Assembly (NCBI GenBank): GCA_029255685.2
Contig: CM055315.2
Coordinates: 26,789,501-26,853,500 of the forward strand
Source of the DNA: Silene conica
Lineage: Eukaryota > Streptophyta > Magnoliopsida > Caryophyllales > Caryophyllaceae
Length of the DNA stretch: 64,000 bases
Direction of reading: 5' to 3'
Position numbers and translations under genes: made by a program. This document shows positions 32,739 through 46,120 of this stretch, piece after piece (position 1 is the first letter of the stretch; each line of letters opens with the position of its first letter). The notes beneath the pieces were generated by a model. It saw only the letters and a program-made list of their open reading frames with translations. It was not told the origin of the DNA and did no database searches.

Positions 32739-33283
32739 TAGGGATGGCAGTAGGTCGGGTACCTAACCCAGACTTTTAGAGTCTGACCCTAACGGGCCGG
32801 GTATGAATCTGAATTTTTGAGACCCGCTCGGGTATGGGTCGGATATAAAAACTCGGGGTCCGGGTCCGGGTCTTGGTGTTGGGACCCTACCCGACCCTTA
32901 GACCCTTATATTTATTAAAAAAAAGAAAAAAAAAAACACATACGAACGTCAATAACTCAAATAGCACACACATACAGATGATCTTTATTAGTTATCACTA
33001 ATATCTATACGCATATCCAAATAACCATTAAGAATAATGAAGAGATTGATGAAAATGATAAGTTTGAGTACTAGATAAATGATATAATTTATGGAAAAAA
33101 TAGTTTAGTCAAAGAAAAAAAGTAGACCCTAGGTAGACCCTATCCGGACCCGAAACCTCCGGGTTGGGTATGGGTCCATTAATTTCAGACCCTTTAAGGT
33201 CTGAGTCGGGTATGGGTCCAAGGTAAATGACTCAGGGTCGGGTCCGGGTCTTGCTAGACCCTACCAGACCATACCCATTGCCA
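32739..33283. mobile_element. Non-autonomous hAT-like element, ~545 bp
   Basis: Left end TAGGGATGGCAGTAGGTCGG; right end near 33270-33283 ACCCATTGCCA, inverse apart from a lost outer six bases. Both ends carry dense GGGTC/GGACCC subterminal motifs, with an AT-rich non-coding centre. CACGAT occurs on both flanks and may be the duplication remnant. Confidence 0.65.
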
Positions 33284-33636
33284 CGATATCTTATCAAAAA
33301 CCGCAGTGGTTAATGAGTCGACTTTTTAGTGTTAATTTTATATGGCATTTATGTTTAATACGAGTCTTAGCGCACACATTCTCGTTGATTATCATCTTGT
33401 TAGCTCGTGTTGGTTAATGAGTCGAATAACGGTTATGTTATCCTAAGCTTTGAATCGATGACGGTACTATGGTTATGTGCTATCGAAATGAACTAATTGA
33501 TGTGGGATTATTTATCTATGTTCAGGATTGGTCGGAGACAATGGTTATTCGATTCGCTCCCCTAGTGTCGTTCGGTGTAGGTTATTACTTCGAGAAGTCT
33601 TGTCAGGTCTTAGGCATATAGGCAGTGATTTTACGC
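33284..33636. other. Dispersed-repeat fragment
   Basis: 33372-33470 matches 41987-42072 (TTAATGAGTCG(A/G)ATAAC and TTATGTTATCCTAAGC), so this is a fragment of a repeat present at least twice in the window. No coding content. Confidence 0.55.
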
Positions 33637-33648
33637 TATACATAGTAC

Positions 33649-35369
33649 TTTTTTTTTTGGCAAATGGATAAAACTACATAAGTAGTTATACAGTTGACAT
33701 TTGACTCATTTGGTCAAATATTCTTATTTTAGTAAAAGCATAAACTAAGACAACAAAGTAACTACATAGGGTAACAAAAGTGTGTTGATGGTGACCGCGC
33801 GAAGTTTCTTCAACATTAACTTCATTCTTGAGGAGACGATCAAAAGTGGCCAAATGATCAAACATAACGTTACTCATTTTAAAGAACAGAGTTTCGGAGA
33901 AATACCTGCAACAAGACACTAAAATGTGTTTCGGAGATACATCCCCTAGACTGTGATACACCTTATCTGGAAACGAACAAGACCCTTGACCCATTGAGAG
34001 AGAGAAAAATGTACTTACGCCACAAGGACGTAGAAAGAAATGAGAAAAAGTAGACCTTGAAAGGCTACCTCTAGCGGAGATGAAACTCCTACACTTTAGA
34101 AAACAGACCCAATGGACAAGAAACTTGTAGCCAAGAAAAGTGAGTAAAATCCTCTTGTTCAGCACCCAAACCCAACCCATATGAACAATATAGGGGGCAA
34201 CATACACCGAATGAAAGGCTACTCGTGTCTTTATAAACCCACTAATAAACTCGACACATTGCGAGCACAAAGGGACCATAACATCTAGGGGAAAAAAAGA
34301 TAGTTAAAGTTTTTATTCTTAAAACAAAGTAAGATAAAGATGGCATGTAAAGGTAGCGAAACCACTGCATCCAACCCAACCAACAACACTGCGAAATTCA
34401 CAAATCATCACCTACCAGACACATCTCGAAGAACAGAAACCCATAACCATGACCACCCACCTCCTTACTACGATGAAAAAACAAAAAGAAACTGAAAGTG
34501 GTAGGAGTTTACACAGCACTGGAAACCGACTCAGGACACCTATTTCAACAACCGATTCCTCCCAGGACCACCGCCTTACATGCAAAAAGACCAACCAAAT
34601 GACATGACAAGAGAGACACACATTTCAGAGGACCGACACAGAACAAAGGACCGATAGGTGGGGGAAATGGAGGGATAACCAATCGGTACAAAGACTGTCC
34701 CGACAATGAAAAACACCAAAAAGAGAAAACTCGTTACCCAAAAACAACAAGGCAAATGAGAGGTCAGGAAAAGAACACTTTTTTGGACATGCAGCATATC
34801 AAATGAATAGACGGATTGAAAAACTCAAAACTTAGACAAAAGACACATGCATAAGGATATGTCTACTAAGTTCAACCCTGAACATAAGAAACAAAAAAAC
34901 AACATGTTTTTAAACGTGTTCAGGAAACATAAAGACCCGAAAAAACATATCAGAGACCGGCTTACAACTGTAACCGACACTTACCAGGGGTGAGGGATAT
35001 GGGGGGATCACCCCTGGGTTGCATGTAAGAGATTCAGTGACAGGACAAGGAATCGGATGTCCAGAAACCTCCTGATTAAAACAGTGACCGTCGAACAACC
35101 GACCCACATTCAGAACGCAAACACAAAACCACCGAGAAGGAGATAAGCAGAAAGAGTAGTCAGAAAGACGGGTTGAAAGATACAGGAGATGTGAATGATC
35201 GTCGGAGATGGCCTAATAAAGATAGACCAGTCCCCGGCGATCTGGTAGAGGACGAAAGGGGGGCAGGTTGTGGGTGGTGGAGGCGGCGGAGCAAACAAAG
35301 GTCAGAAAAGGGTTTTGGTTTTTTTCTTTTTTAGAGGGAGTAGTTTTCAGAGAGAGAAAAAAAAGTTGT
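33649..35369 (-). mobile_element. Probable poly(A) retroposon (non-LTR type or retrocopy)
   Basis: On the minus strand the segment ends in a run of ten A (33649-33658). Flanks are TATACATAGTACTT (33637-33650) and TATACATGTACTT (35370-35382), a plausible 12-13 bp duplication with one indel. The minus-strand 5' part resembles a transcript leader (CT-rich start, then GC-rich). No reverse transcriptase is visible, so it may be a non-autonomous retroposon or a retrocopied transcript. Confidence 0.45.
33686..34279 (-). CDS. Unrecognised 197-aa ORF in the retroposon
   Basis: Longest ORF of the 33649-35369 segment, ATG at 34279, stop just before the poly(A). The ATG is preceded by a T-rich tract ending CCCCTAG, like a splice acceptor. 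The product is rich in Phe, Val, Ser and Cys; I see no known motif, catalytic site or clear membrane topology. It could be a real small gene, a retrocopied reading frame, or chance. Low confidence. Confidence 0.25.
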   Translation of the reverse strand: MVPLCSQCVEFISGFIKTRVAFHSVYVAPYIVHMGWVWVLNKRILLTFLGYKFLVHWVCFLKCRSFISARGSLSRSTFSHFFLRPCGVSTFFSLSMGQGSCSFPDKVYHSLGDVSPKHILVSCCRYFSETLFFKMSNVMFDHLATFDRLLKNEVNVEETSRGHHQHTFVTLCSYFVVLVYAFTKIRIFDQMSQMSTV

Positions 35370-35380
35370 TATACATGTAC

Positions 35381-36660
35381 TTAGAGGCAGCGGTTATACG
35401 TTATATATAATACTTATTACTTAGAGGTAGTGGTTATACGTTCTAGTACGTTAGAGGCAGTGCTTATACGTGTTGCACTTTACTTATTGATGATGACAAG
35501 TCCTTCACTCTTATTCACGCATGATTAATCGTGTGTGCTAGTTGTATACTTGTATGTGTGACAGGCCAATAATCATACTTGCTCGGAATAGAAACCGGAT
35601 AGAGCTTTAGATGAGTTTTGGATCGTGTCTAGAAAATCTATAAAGGTATACAACTCAGGCTTATTCTTTCACTTGATCCAATAAATTACGGTGTAAAATA
35701 TTTGTCAAAATGATTTCGGTATAAAATATTTTCCCGTCAAAACTATTTGGTTAAGAAATATTCTATGAGAAAATTTCCATTCTGACGAAGAATAAAAATA
35801 TTTCAAATTGTGATTGATTTTTTATAGGCAAATTATTCTTTACGTAAAAGAAGGAATAAAAGGAATTTATTTTGGAAATAATTTGTTGTGTATCAAAATG
35901 GAGTCTAATTTGGTCAACTGACAAACCCTATATATTTAGATATCCGTTGCAATTGAAAGGTGTGGAGAAACACGCAGACAAACAAAGTCAAAAGCTTAAG
36001 AGATTAATTTTTATCACTTTGTTTCACATTAACTTTTCAAATTGGTTTTTTTCAACGTAACCATCTTATATTTGCAAATCATTCATAAGCCGTGTTTTTG
36101 GATTAAGCTGGAGTATTCAAGTTCGTATACTTAAAAGATTATTTTTGTCTCCATTGTTAAATTTGTTGAATATTTCAAAGAGACTTTTGGTGTTGTATTT
36201 TTTCTGTTTGTAAGAAAGAGTTTCATTGGAGTACGGGTTGTACTTGAGTTGCACGATCGGGTTGATCGTGGGAATATTTCTTTGTAATCGATCGGGTTTG
36301 GTTATAAGGAGATTTTAATAGGAGAGAGAGGGTGGACGTAGACCTTTAGAGAGTAGGTCGAACCACGTTAAAAATCTTGTGTCTCACGCTTTCTTTCTTT
36401 TTATTTGTTTTACTTTCATTCTCGTTCATAGTATTCTTCTCATGCATTCGATCAAAAACAGTACATCACAATTATAATTGTTTGAACAATCAACTAGACT
36501 GTTTAATTCGCCAAAGTACTGTTTTAGAATCACTCGTGAATATTCAGTTTAGAATTAAATTTTTAAAAGGGCACTTCAATCACCCCCTCCCCCTCTTAAG
36601 TACCAGATCGATAAACTCAACAATACGTTCTAGAACGTTAGAGGCAGTGGTTATACGCTC
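35381..36660. repeat. ~30-bp tandem repeat, interrupted by a solo LTR
   Basis: Units based on TTAGAGGCAGTGGTTATACG plus TTCTAGAACG: at 35382, 35421 and 35451, then after the LTR at 36637. A degenerate unit precedes the retroposon near 33610. The array was the target of at least one, probably two, insertions. Confidence 0.75.
35471..36622 (+). mobile_element. Solo LTR related to the Sirevirus family
   Basis: 1152 bp, TGTTGCACTTTAC...AACTCAACA, flanked on both sides by ATACG (35466-35470 and 36623-36627). It shares blocks with the Sirevirus LTRs (GATGATGACAAGTC near the start; GTGGACGTAG, GAACCAC and a C-rich end near the 3' end) but is strongly diverged. A single LTR with matching flanks indicates LTR-LTR recombination that removed the body. 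Confidence 0.85.
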
Positions 36661-37712
36661 TAACGGCTTTCATTCTATTCTTTGTGTTTGGTTTATAATT
36701 TTATGGTATGTTTGGATTGAAGGATTCATAATTGGTTATCTTGTATGATATCCTGATTTATCTATTTCTTTTGGATATTCATAAATTTGTTATTTACGCT
36801 CTTTTCATAGCTAAGAAACCCTTCCCATGACTCCTTCGCATGCATTTTATATGCATTTTCGTACTTAAACTGCAAATAATGCTCAACTTGCCGTTCAGAA
36901 GTTTGTTTTGGATTTTGGTCGTGTTTGTCGGATTTTGTAGGGATAAAATGAAGGCGAATAAACATTCACCTAAGCAAGGAGCAGCCCATGGACCCAAATG
37001 TCAACCTAAAGCCCAGCATAAGTCAATGAAGTACCCAAAACAAATAAACAAAGAAGTTGGATTGAAGGCGCCTTGACAACCGTGCCAATCTCAATCATGG
37101 AAGAAGGAGTCATGCCCTCACTTCCGTGTCATGTCGTTCTCAAAAATCAAGAAGGGATCGTGCCCTCCTTGTCGTGTCGTGCGGTTCCATCGTGCCCTGC
37201 TCCAGTTTTGCGCAGATCTCTCTTTTACTTAAACAACAATGTTTTGGTTCGTTTTACTCTTTTGTAACCTCGTATATAAGCCCAAAAATTTCAGGTTGGT
37301 TACTATATATATTCACCTCTCATTTTACTAGTTTTAGAGAGAGAAACATGTTTCCCTTTGTAATTTGCGACCAATACTTCATCAACAACAAAGATTCAAA
37401 CTTTCTTTTATCAATTTTCTTTATTGTCCTTGTTGTTTTTCATAGTTGGTAAATTTTTCTCTCTTTCTTTCTTTTTGTCATTTGTCTACATTTTAGTTGG
37501 TTTAAAGTTTGAATATTTTTGTTAACTTTCTCATAAAGGTTTCTCCTTTGTGTTTAGTTGATGCTAGAATTTGGTTGAATTGGTATATATTTTATCATCT
37601 TTACTTTGTTAATGGCATGCTAATTAGTAAAAATCCAACCTTTACTATGTTTAATTGCAAAGCTTCACCCTTTATTGCTAATTTGAGTTTAACCACCATG
37701 AATAATGAGTAA
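36661..37712 (+). other. Older retroelement-like sequence, left part
   Basis: No credible gene. CGTATATAAGCCC near 37269 looks like an LTR promoter, followed by a leader-like tract. The sequence resumes at 41180 after the Gypsy LTR. Its family could not be assigned; an LTR/leader of another Gypsy lineage is likely. Confidence 0.4.
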
Positions 37713-37850
37713 TCCCTTGTAATACCCAGTATTTTCATAGTTCGTAATAATGAGTTGTTTTATACATAACTATCAAAACGAGGTTTAATTATATATTATT
37801 TGATACGTATTTGTTAGTTGCTATAATAATTATATTTAATATATATATAT

Positions 37851-38546
<696 letters not shown>

Positions 38547-39832
38547 TGTGGACTTGTAATACTATTTATATTCATATTCATATTCATATTTAGTTATATT
38601 TAAATAATTTAACATATGTACTCGTTAATTTTTAAGTTACGAGTCGAGAACGGAATATAGATAGTATAGTTCCTAGAAATGCGTGATGGGCTTTTGGACT
38701 CGGGTTGTGAGTGATGCGTGATGGGCTTGGACTCGAGTTATGGTTATGAGAAGCAAAAAGGAACCCTAACAGCGTTAAAGAAAACACCCTAGCACAAACC
38801 AAACCCATCGACATACAAGCCCATCAACATACAAAAGAAACCCTATACAGCGTTCTACTTGTCTGCCTCCATCGACTTTCACAAAACCCTACTCTTCCAT
38901 CATCTCGTCTGCCTCCATTATTTCGTCTGACCTCTACACCAACTAAACAAGAACCCTAATCTTAGTGTTAGTCGTGGGTTAGAGGAGAACAAAAACAGCA
39001 GCAACATTATCATCTTCCTAGATAATCGGGTAAGTTGGGAGCTTTATTTTCTCTCGCATAACGAACCATCGACATGGTGTTTTCAAGCCTAGAGTAATCT
39101 ATGTAGTACCCTTAAACACGTGTATCACCATCAGAACACCATGGAATCACCGTGACTGTCACAACAAGGACCGATAATGTCGATAGTAGCAGCGTTATGA
39201 TTCGTTTTTTTTGCTCATTCAATTTCCGTGTATAGTTTTAATTACTTATTGGTTGTATTTTGGTTTAGCTTTTGTCGTGAGTCTTGAGTGCTGGTAGTGG
39301 AGTATCATTAGGTGACACTGGTGGTGGTAGGGTGGTGCATGGTGGCCGGAGGAGGCTAATTTGATAGCCTGTTCAGAAGTCTGCAGAAACAGGGGGCATG
39401 GGGGTCGTGTACACCCGTGTTTGTGGCGGTTGTTTTAGGTGGTTTTGGGAGGTGTCGAGGAATGGTGGTTTCCACCAGGGAGTCTTGGGAGGTGAGTGGT
39501 GTCGAGAGTAGTGTTGGGTGTTGGTTTGGTTGGTGGTAGTTGGTGGTTACAGGCGTGTTTACAGGGTAGGGAAGAATCAAGTGCAGGGGTTTGTTCAGGT
39601 CACGGTTGTTAGTATGGTGTTTTGTTGCTGGTTTCGAGGGCTAGTGTGGTCATGTTAGGAGTTGAGGATAGTGTCAGTAGGTACGCCGAGGTGCAGCGGT
39701 GGCAGCCACCGTGTTGTGGTGGTGGTTCAGGTAGCGCGTGGGGTGTAGAAGAGGTTGTTTTTGGGGCTGCCGGGGCTGTTTTGTTGAAAGGCTGTTAGTG
39801 TGTCGTGGGTTTTTTGGTCGTGTTGTGTGTTA

Positions 39833-39910
39833 TTATTATTATTATTATTATTATTGATATTGTTGTTAATAATATTATTATTATTATGATTAGTATTATT
39901 ATTAGTATTA
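39833..39910. repeat. TTA-rich microsatellite inside the Gypsy LTR
   Basis: Imperfect (ATT)n run within the 37718-41174 LTR; no further role seen. Confidence 0.8.
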
Positions 39911-40120
39911 GTAGTTTTATTAGTAGATAGTTTTGTTTACTTGGTTAGTTTAGTTTATGTTCTTAATAGTTTAATTAGTTAGTCATGTGCTTGTATCCAA
40001 TTAGTTTAATTAGTTTAATTTACTAAGTTGGTTTATTTATTTTAGCTAGTGACGATATTTTTATTGATCGACTAATTAAGTTAATTGATGTGGTCATGTT
40101 TAATATGGTCTCGTTATGCG

Positions 40121-40158
<38 letters not shown>

Positions 40159-41179
40159 TAAATAAGTAATTCGAATAATTGATATATTAAATAGGTTTGT
40201 GTACTTGTATTAGTTAGTAATTGCGTGTATTATATTGTTAGGTGTTGAGTATGTGGTGGAGTGATCCTAATGATTGGATATTAGCTGCGTAATTGGATTA
40301 TATTGATATCCATGTAGGATATACTTACTCAATCTCGGTTTAAATTGATTATCTTGATTGGCGTATTACATGTAATGTGATAATGGGTTGAATTAATGGT
40401 TGATTATTGATATTGGCATTAGACTGTTCCGTTATGCATAATGGCATGAGAGTGTTTATTTATTATCAATGGCATGAGTATTGTATTATTTATTGGCATG
40501 ATTGAATAATAGCATTGTTGCATTCATAAGCATGGCATATGCATTGGTTACTGATTGGAGATATGGAGTGGATACTGTTTCGATATAAGCCCTGGGTGGT
40601 TCTGCAGGACCAGACCTGGTGTCTTTAGCTTTTATGCCAGTGTTTGACGACGGTCGACGATACTCTGCCGGGAGTTTCGGTATGGGTTGGTGTAACGGGT
40701 TGTGATTGGAGTTTCGGTGGTGATTGAGCTCAGTAGTGGCATGACATTTGCATATCATACTTTGTTGCATATTTATTTATTTATTTATTGTACCTCAATA
40801 GTTATCCTACTCAATCGCGAGGTTGAAAGTGTATTCGTGTGCACCTACTATGATCCGGTAACGGGGAGTAGAATTCTACAGGATTGAGACAGATGAGCTA
40901 GGAGCTGGGGCAGGAATGTGAGATTCAGACTCAGACTTACTTAGAATATAGATCACATTAGTTCTTCCAGTTCAGACTTTATTCAGTTGCTTATGACGAA
41001 ATTTTGTATTTGAGTTTTTGACAAGTTGTAACAGACTTTAGTTATCATTTAAATATAAAGTACTTTGGTTTGTTTTACTTTGTTATTCACTACCTCGGAC
41101 ATTCCGAGATGGTAACAGTTCTATTTATTTGAGAATGTCTTGCTAAATGCTCTTAAATAAATGGGGGTGTTATATCCCT

Positions 41180-42072
41180 TTACTAGGGGGTGATTAGACC
41201 CCGACTTGAGTAATTTACCAAACTAGTTTCACTTGAGTTAGTTGTTGGGGGGGGGGGGGGGGAATTTCTCGGGTTTAGGCAAGAGGATTAATTTGTATAT
41301 GCTCTAATTGGGACAATAATTGGTTTTTGACCGTTGACTATCAATGGGAATTGATGATTAGGTTGGGATGACTACCTTTTTAGTCTATTTGTCGACTTGG
41401 GTCGAACCCGGTAGGGAGGACTCAAGGAGGGTGTTTTGCTTATCGGTTTGAACTTCACCATTGGAAGAAGTTTAGGGATGACCGAGGACTATGGCGGGCT
41501 TAAACCTTAACCTTAGTGAAAGGGGAGCCGAAATGGGCACGTTTTGGTGAATCTTTTGCTTAGCATTAGGGAGTCGCTTTACGAACCCCAGAGGGAGGTG
41601 AGTCGTTATTACTAGTGTCCTATTATGAGTCTATGAGGGAGTTAATAGGCGACCTAGAGGCGTTTCCACCCATTTTATCTACCCTTTGACAACTAATCGA
41701 CAAAATTAGATTGTAAAATTATTATTGTTGGTGGTTGAGTCAAACCCTAAACTTTAAAAAAATTGAGTAAAATCATACTGCTTTAGTTTGTCTTCTTGTT
41801 TTAGCTTTTACATTAGTTTACTTCATTTACTTAGTAGCTAGTAGAGTTCTTCTAGATAATTAGCTATACAAATCTTGTTTCGACTTAGCTAAACACTAGA
41901 ACTTTACAATCGGTACTCACCCTTGATCCTTGTGAATTCGACCATCAAATTAGTGCAACGTCATCGTTCACTTACATTCTTCTTCGATTATCATTTTGTT
42001 GGCGCATATTTGGTTAATGAGTCGGATAACAGTTATGTTATCCTAAGCATTGAATAGATGACGGTAGCTAGT
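41180..42072 (+). other. Older retroelement-like sequence, right part, with G16 run
   Basis: Continuation of the sequence broken at 37717. No gene. Contains sixteen consecutive G at 41247-41262 and, at its end, the dispersed repeat shared with 33372-33470. It is followed directly by the next Gypsy LTR. Confidence 0.4.
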
Positions 42073-44577
42073 TGTAACACCCCCATTTATTTAGAGGCCT
42101 GATCTAGGACTCCCCAAATAATCAAGGGTGTTACCATCTCGGATAACCGAGGTAGTAGATAACAAATCGAAGAAACACAGTACTTTATTAAGTAGTTTAA
42201 ATGTTTTCACTGAAAGTCTCAAAGTATTACAACTGAACTGTCTTACAAAAATAAACAACAGTCTATGCTAGGTGAAAGACTTGATATCGTGAGATAGCAC
42301 TAGCTAGGTCTGGTTCGTAGTCTCTCCTCCCTTCCGGCTCCCAAGAGTCTAAGACCTGTCATTCTGCTCCCCAATAAATTGGATCATCACAGACACATAC
42401 AACAAACAAACAGGGTCAACACGAGGTTGAGTAGGTAATAATATAATTAAAACATGAAATAGTACATTATACATTTCCTCCATCTCCTCAACATTCATTT
42501 CTCCACTTCACCTCCAACACACCACACCTCCCATGGCCATATCACAAGTACTTTATCACAAGACCCTTATCACAAGACCCAAGTCACAACCTCCGTCCTC
42601 CACAACAATCAATAATAACAATCAGTCATAATACATTCACAGCTTAATATATCATTCATACGATGAGTATCCTCATGTCAATTCACAATTATAGGTATAA
42701 ATATTCCCCTACCTCAAATTGCAGGATATCGATGTCAACCGTACAGCTGCTAGAAGTATTCCACCTCGAACTCAATTCCTATAATATTACTTAATATCAA
42801 ATTCTATCTGAACAACCAAACATTACTAAAATTTACTTGACCACGCCCATAGCTATATATAAATGACATAATTATAGACATGCTCATCTACATAACAATT
42901 ATCATTAACCAAATAAAACCTTACTAATTATAGACTTACTATTTATAGATATACTAATTATAGCAGGAAATCAAATCACCAACTATTACTAAATCTATAA
43001 TTATAACAATATAAATAACTAGTAGTCATCACCAAATTAATTAATAATATTAATAACCATAAATTACAAATGGTACGATTAATACTAATAACAACATATA
43101 TAACATATGACCTTTCAATTATAAACCCATGACAATAATAATATTCAACTAACACTAACCATAATAATGTTAAACAATACTTACTAATAATATTAATAAT
43201 ATATATAACATCCTAATTGTGATGGTTAAGAAGTAATAAGGATATTAATAATGAAACTACCAATTAAACAACAGTAATAATATATTTAATAGCAAAGATG
43301 TTAACAAAGATAAAATCTAGCAAAACCACGTATAACGCAATTACCCGAAACAGCCCGACCTTACGACTCCCTAACCCGCGTAACAACAACCCCCTCACCA
43401 CCGCAACACGACCCTACTACCACCAGCCACCACCAGCAACCCGGACCCTGCACCGCACACTTCACTCGCAACCACCGGCAGCCCCTTCGCCGGCCGCCGG
43501 TGAGAAGAACCAGGGGCCAGAACCGGTCTGGTTCGTTACCCAGCCACCTGACCAGGCTGTTTTCGAGAGCCTCCCTACGCCTACACAACCACTGCCACCA
43601 CCTGACTCAACCATCAGAAAACTACCCTGACACCAGATACTACACCCACGGTTGTACCACCGCTTTGACCTCCCCCGATTCATCGGTGATACCACCCCCA
43701 AACACCCTCTGTAAATTGCGTAACTAAGACCACGACCAACAGGGGAAACGAAGGCTCCCTTTAAACCCGCCACAGTCACTGGTAACCACCACGTCGACCA
43801 CCACTCTACTCCCTGGACCACTCTCAGATCTACTACCCTTTTCCCATTACGCACGCAATAAGAGATAAACATCGAAGGTGTTTGAAACAGCCGTGAATAT
43901 TCAGACCTGCTAACAATTACAGAGACACTGTCGTGACAAGCGATATAAAACCTCCGCACCCAGTTACCCTAGGTGGTTGACAAAGGCGTGACTATGGCCA
44001 GGACACGACTCTCAATATCATAGATCATATATATATATGAAAAACAGACCCCGACAACCCCATACACAAGGCTGAATACATCCACAAAACACGACAGACA
44101 CAAGGAAAAGAGAAGAAACGTGTTGAGCATACCTCCTTCTGACTCAGGTCGACGCACTTTGACCGCTCCAAGACCACCGTGACCACCACCTTCTTAAAGT
44201 ATGATATGTCGGCTACAAATATGTGTAGTGTTTGTATGATTGATAGGGTAGATTAGGTTAGAAAAAACAGCTTAAATATGACGGCAGGCTGCTGAAGTAT
44301 TTAGGTTTTAGTGTGTTTACTTGGTATGGGCTGTCTTGTGGCACACAAAACGAGGGCCATACTAGGTGCTAAAGGTCCAGGGTTCGAACCTCACTAGCAC
44401 CCACAACCTCTATTATCATGTTTTATGATTAGGTTCCCAATTCGAATCCCACCGAGGTCCAAAAATGCTTATAAATATACGAGGTACACTAGCTTATTAA
44501 ACAAAGAATATATATATATAACTATATCGTTTACTCATAAAATTATATAAAGGTCCATAATATTACGGGTTATTACA
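42073..44577 (-). repeat. Gypsy 3' LTR, minus strand
   Basis: 2505 bp; minus-strand start TGTAATAACCCG, end GGGGGTGTTACA. Same family as 37718-41174 in opposite orientation. The inverse of a polypurine tract lies immediately to its right (GTCTTCCCCCCTT), so this is the 3' LTR of a minus-strand element whose body extends rightwards. ORFs here are short overlapping frames without recognisable domains. Confidence 0.8.
44365..44401 (+). other. tRNA-like stem with B-box motif
   Basis: GGTGCTA (44365) pairs exactly with TAGCACC (44395) around GGTTCGAACC, which matches the pol III B-box. A and D arms are not convincing, so this is at most a tRNA-derived fragment inside the LTR. Confidence 0.35.
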
Positions 44578-45385
44578 GTCTTCCCCCCTTACAATGAACT
44601 TCGTCCCGAAGTTCACATCCCGTGGTTGGCCAACAAACTGGTCACTCGGCACATAACGAACACAGAATCTGATGCCAACAACATTAATAAAGTTACTTTA
44701 GACACGAAATGTTACATTCTACCCTCGTTAAGAAAACTTTGTCCCCAAAGTTTGACATACAGCTTTATTTAAGGACACTTCACGAAACACAATAAAATGC
44801 ATAACATAAGTAATCAAGATTACCAAGTATATACGAACAATCACAACACATCCATTTAGCCAAATCATAACGACTAGCCTTATCAAAATCGTTAAGATTT
44901 TACAATCCCATCCTCCTTAAAACATGGTTACGTCCCCGTAACCCCATAAAAATTCTCGTTCAAAATCCTGCCTCACTCATTACGTTATCTCATGAAGTCT
45001 TGGTCCAAGGGACCAAGTATCCTATTCTCCTCGTCGAACCAAAAACCAAAGAAAAGGGGTGAGTGAACTGGCGGAATAAAACCGCCAATCAATACTTCCA
45101 TATCAATATCAATTTCAAACCTTAAATATAATTCAATAACCAAGGTCACACTGGACCATAAACACAATATGGCACAATGGCCTAATAACTCATATCTCGA
45201 TACCCTTAACCAGTTCCCATCTCAATTTCAATATCGATATTGTCAAAGGTTCAAAGAACCATGCACAACACTTTAGGGTATAAACTCCAAGTTACTCACC
45301 CACGAGTTGCGGTCAAAAGTACGACAAAATTAACAATACAAGGAAAGAAAATATAGCCCAAAAATATAGGTACTCGCAAGTCCTC
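44578..45385 (-). mobile_element. Internal 3' part of the minus-strand Gypsy element
   Basis: Starts with the polypurine tract (AAGGGGGGAAGAC on the minus strand) and the palindrome ACTTCGTCCCGAAGT near 44599. About 800 bp of non-coding 3' region; no pol domain is reached before the Tekay element interrupts it at 45386. Confidence 0.65.
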
Positions 45386-46120
45386 TGTAAAACCCCTCGC
45401 GAAAGCGGAAATATAAACATACAAAAGTACTAAAAATGCAGCGGAATTTAAACTTTCTAAAGTAAACAACATGCGAGAAGTCTTAAACTGAAACGGAAAC
45501 TGAAACTGAAATAAAACCAAAATAGATAAGTAACAGTTCTAAGTATCAAAAACAAATATGTACAACAGCCTGGGATAGAACATCCCTACAGGCACCAAAA
45601 CAATTGTATCAAAAGTCTAAGAGTCTAGCTAGGCGATATAAAGGTAAGTCATATGATGACAACAGGATCATCACTCGCTAGCCCTCTCGTAACCCTGCTC
45701 CAACCTGTATGTACCTACATACATGAAAACATGTACGCCACAATCAGTGGGGAGTGACTAGAGTTCTCCTAGCCACCTTTTGTGACAACACGTAACACAT
45801 AAAGCAATACAGAATACTCCAACATATATAAACATGTGAAGCATAAACATCTCATCAACTGTTCTCATACTATCATGCAACTCTAATGCACGGCTCTCAA
45901 CCAACTTCATAAACGACTGTTAGGAAGGAGAGCCGGTTTCCCTACTGGTTACCCAGTCGGGGGGGTCTTTCAATCCAACTATTTATGAAACCGAACTAAG
46001 AGTCATCCAATGCCTTGGATGATCAAACCACAACTTAACAACAATCATATACTCATCATTATAAATATCTATATCTGACACATACCAACTCAAGGCAAGC
46101 ATATAAAATCAGCAAGTAAA

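Noticed and set aside
41247-41262. Run of sixteen G as a G-quadruplex control element
   Set aside because: A plain homopolymer in decayed repeat DNA; may also be an assembly-length artefact. No nearby gene.
43298-44157. Several overlapping 60-165 aa ORFs on both strands
   Set aside because: They lie inside a Gypsy LTR with locally higher GC, overlap each other in different frames, and show no domain.
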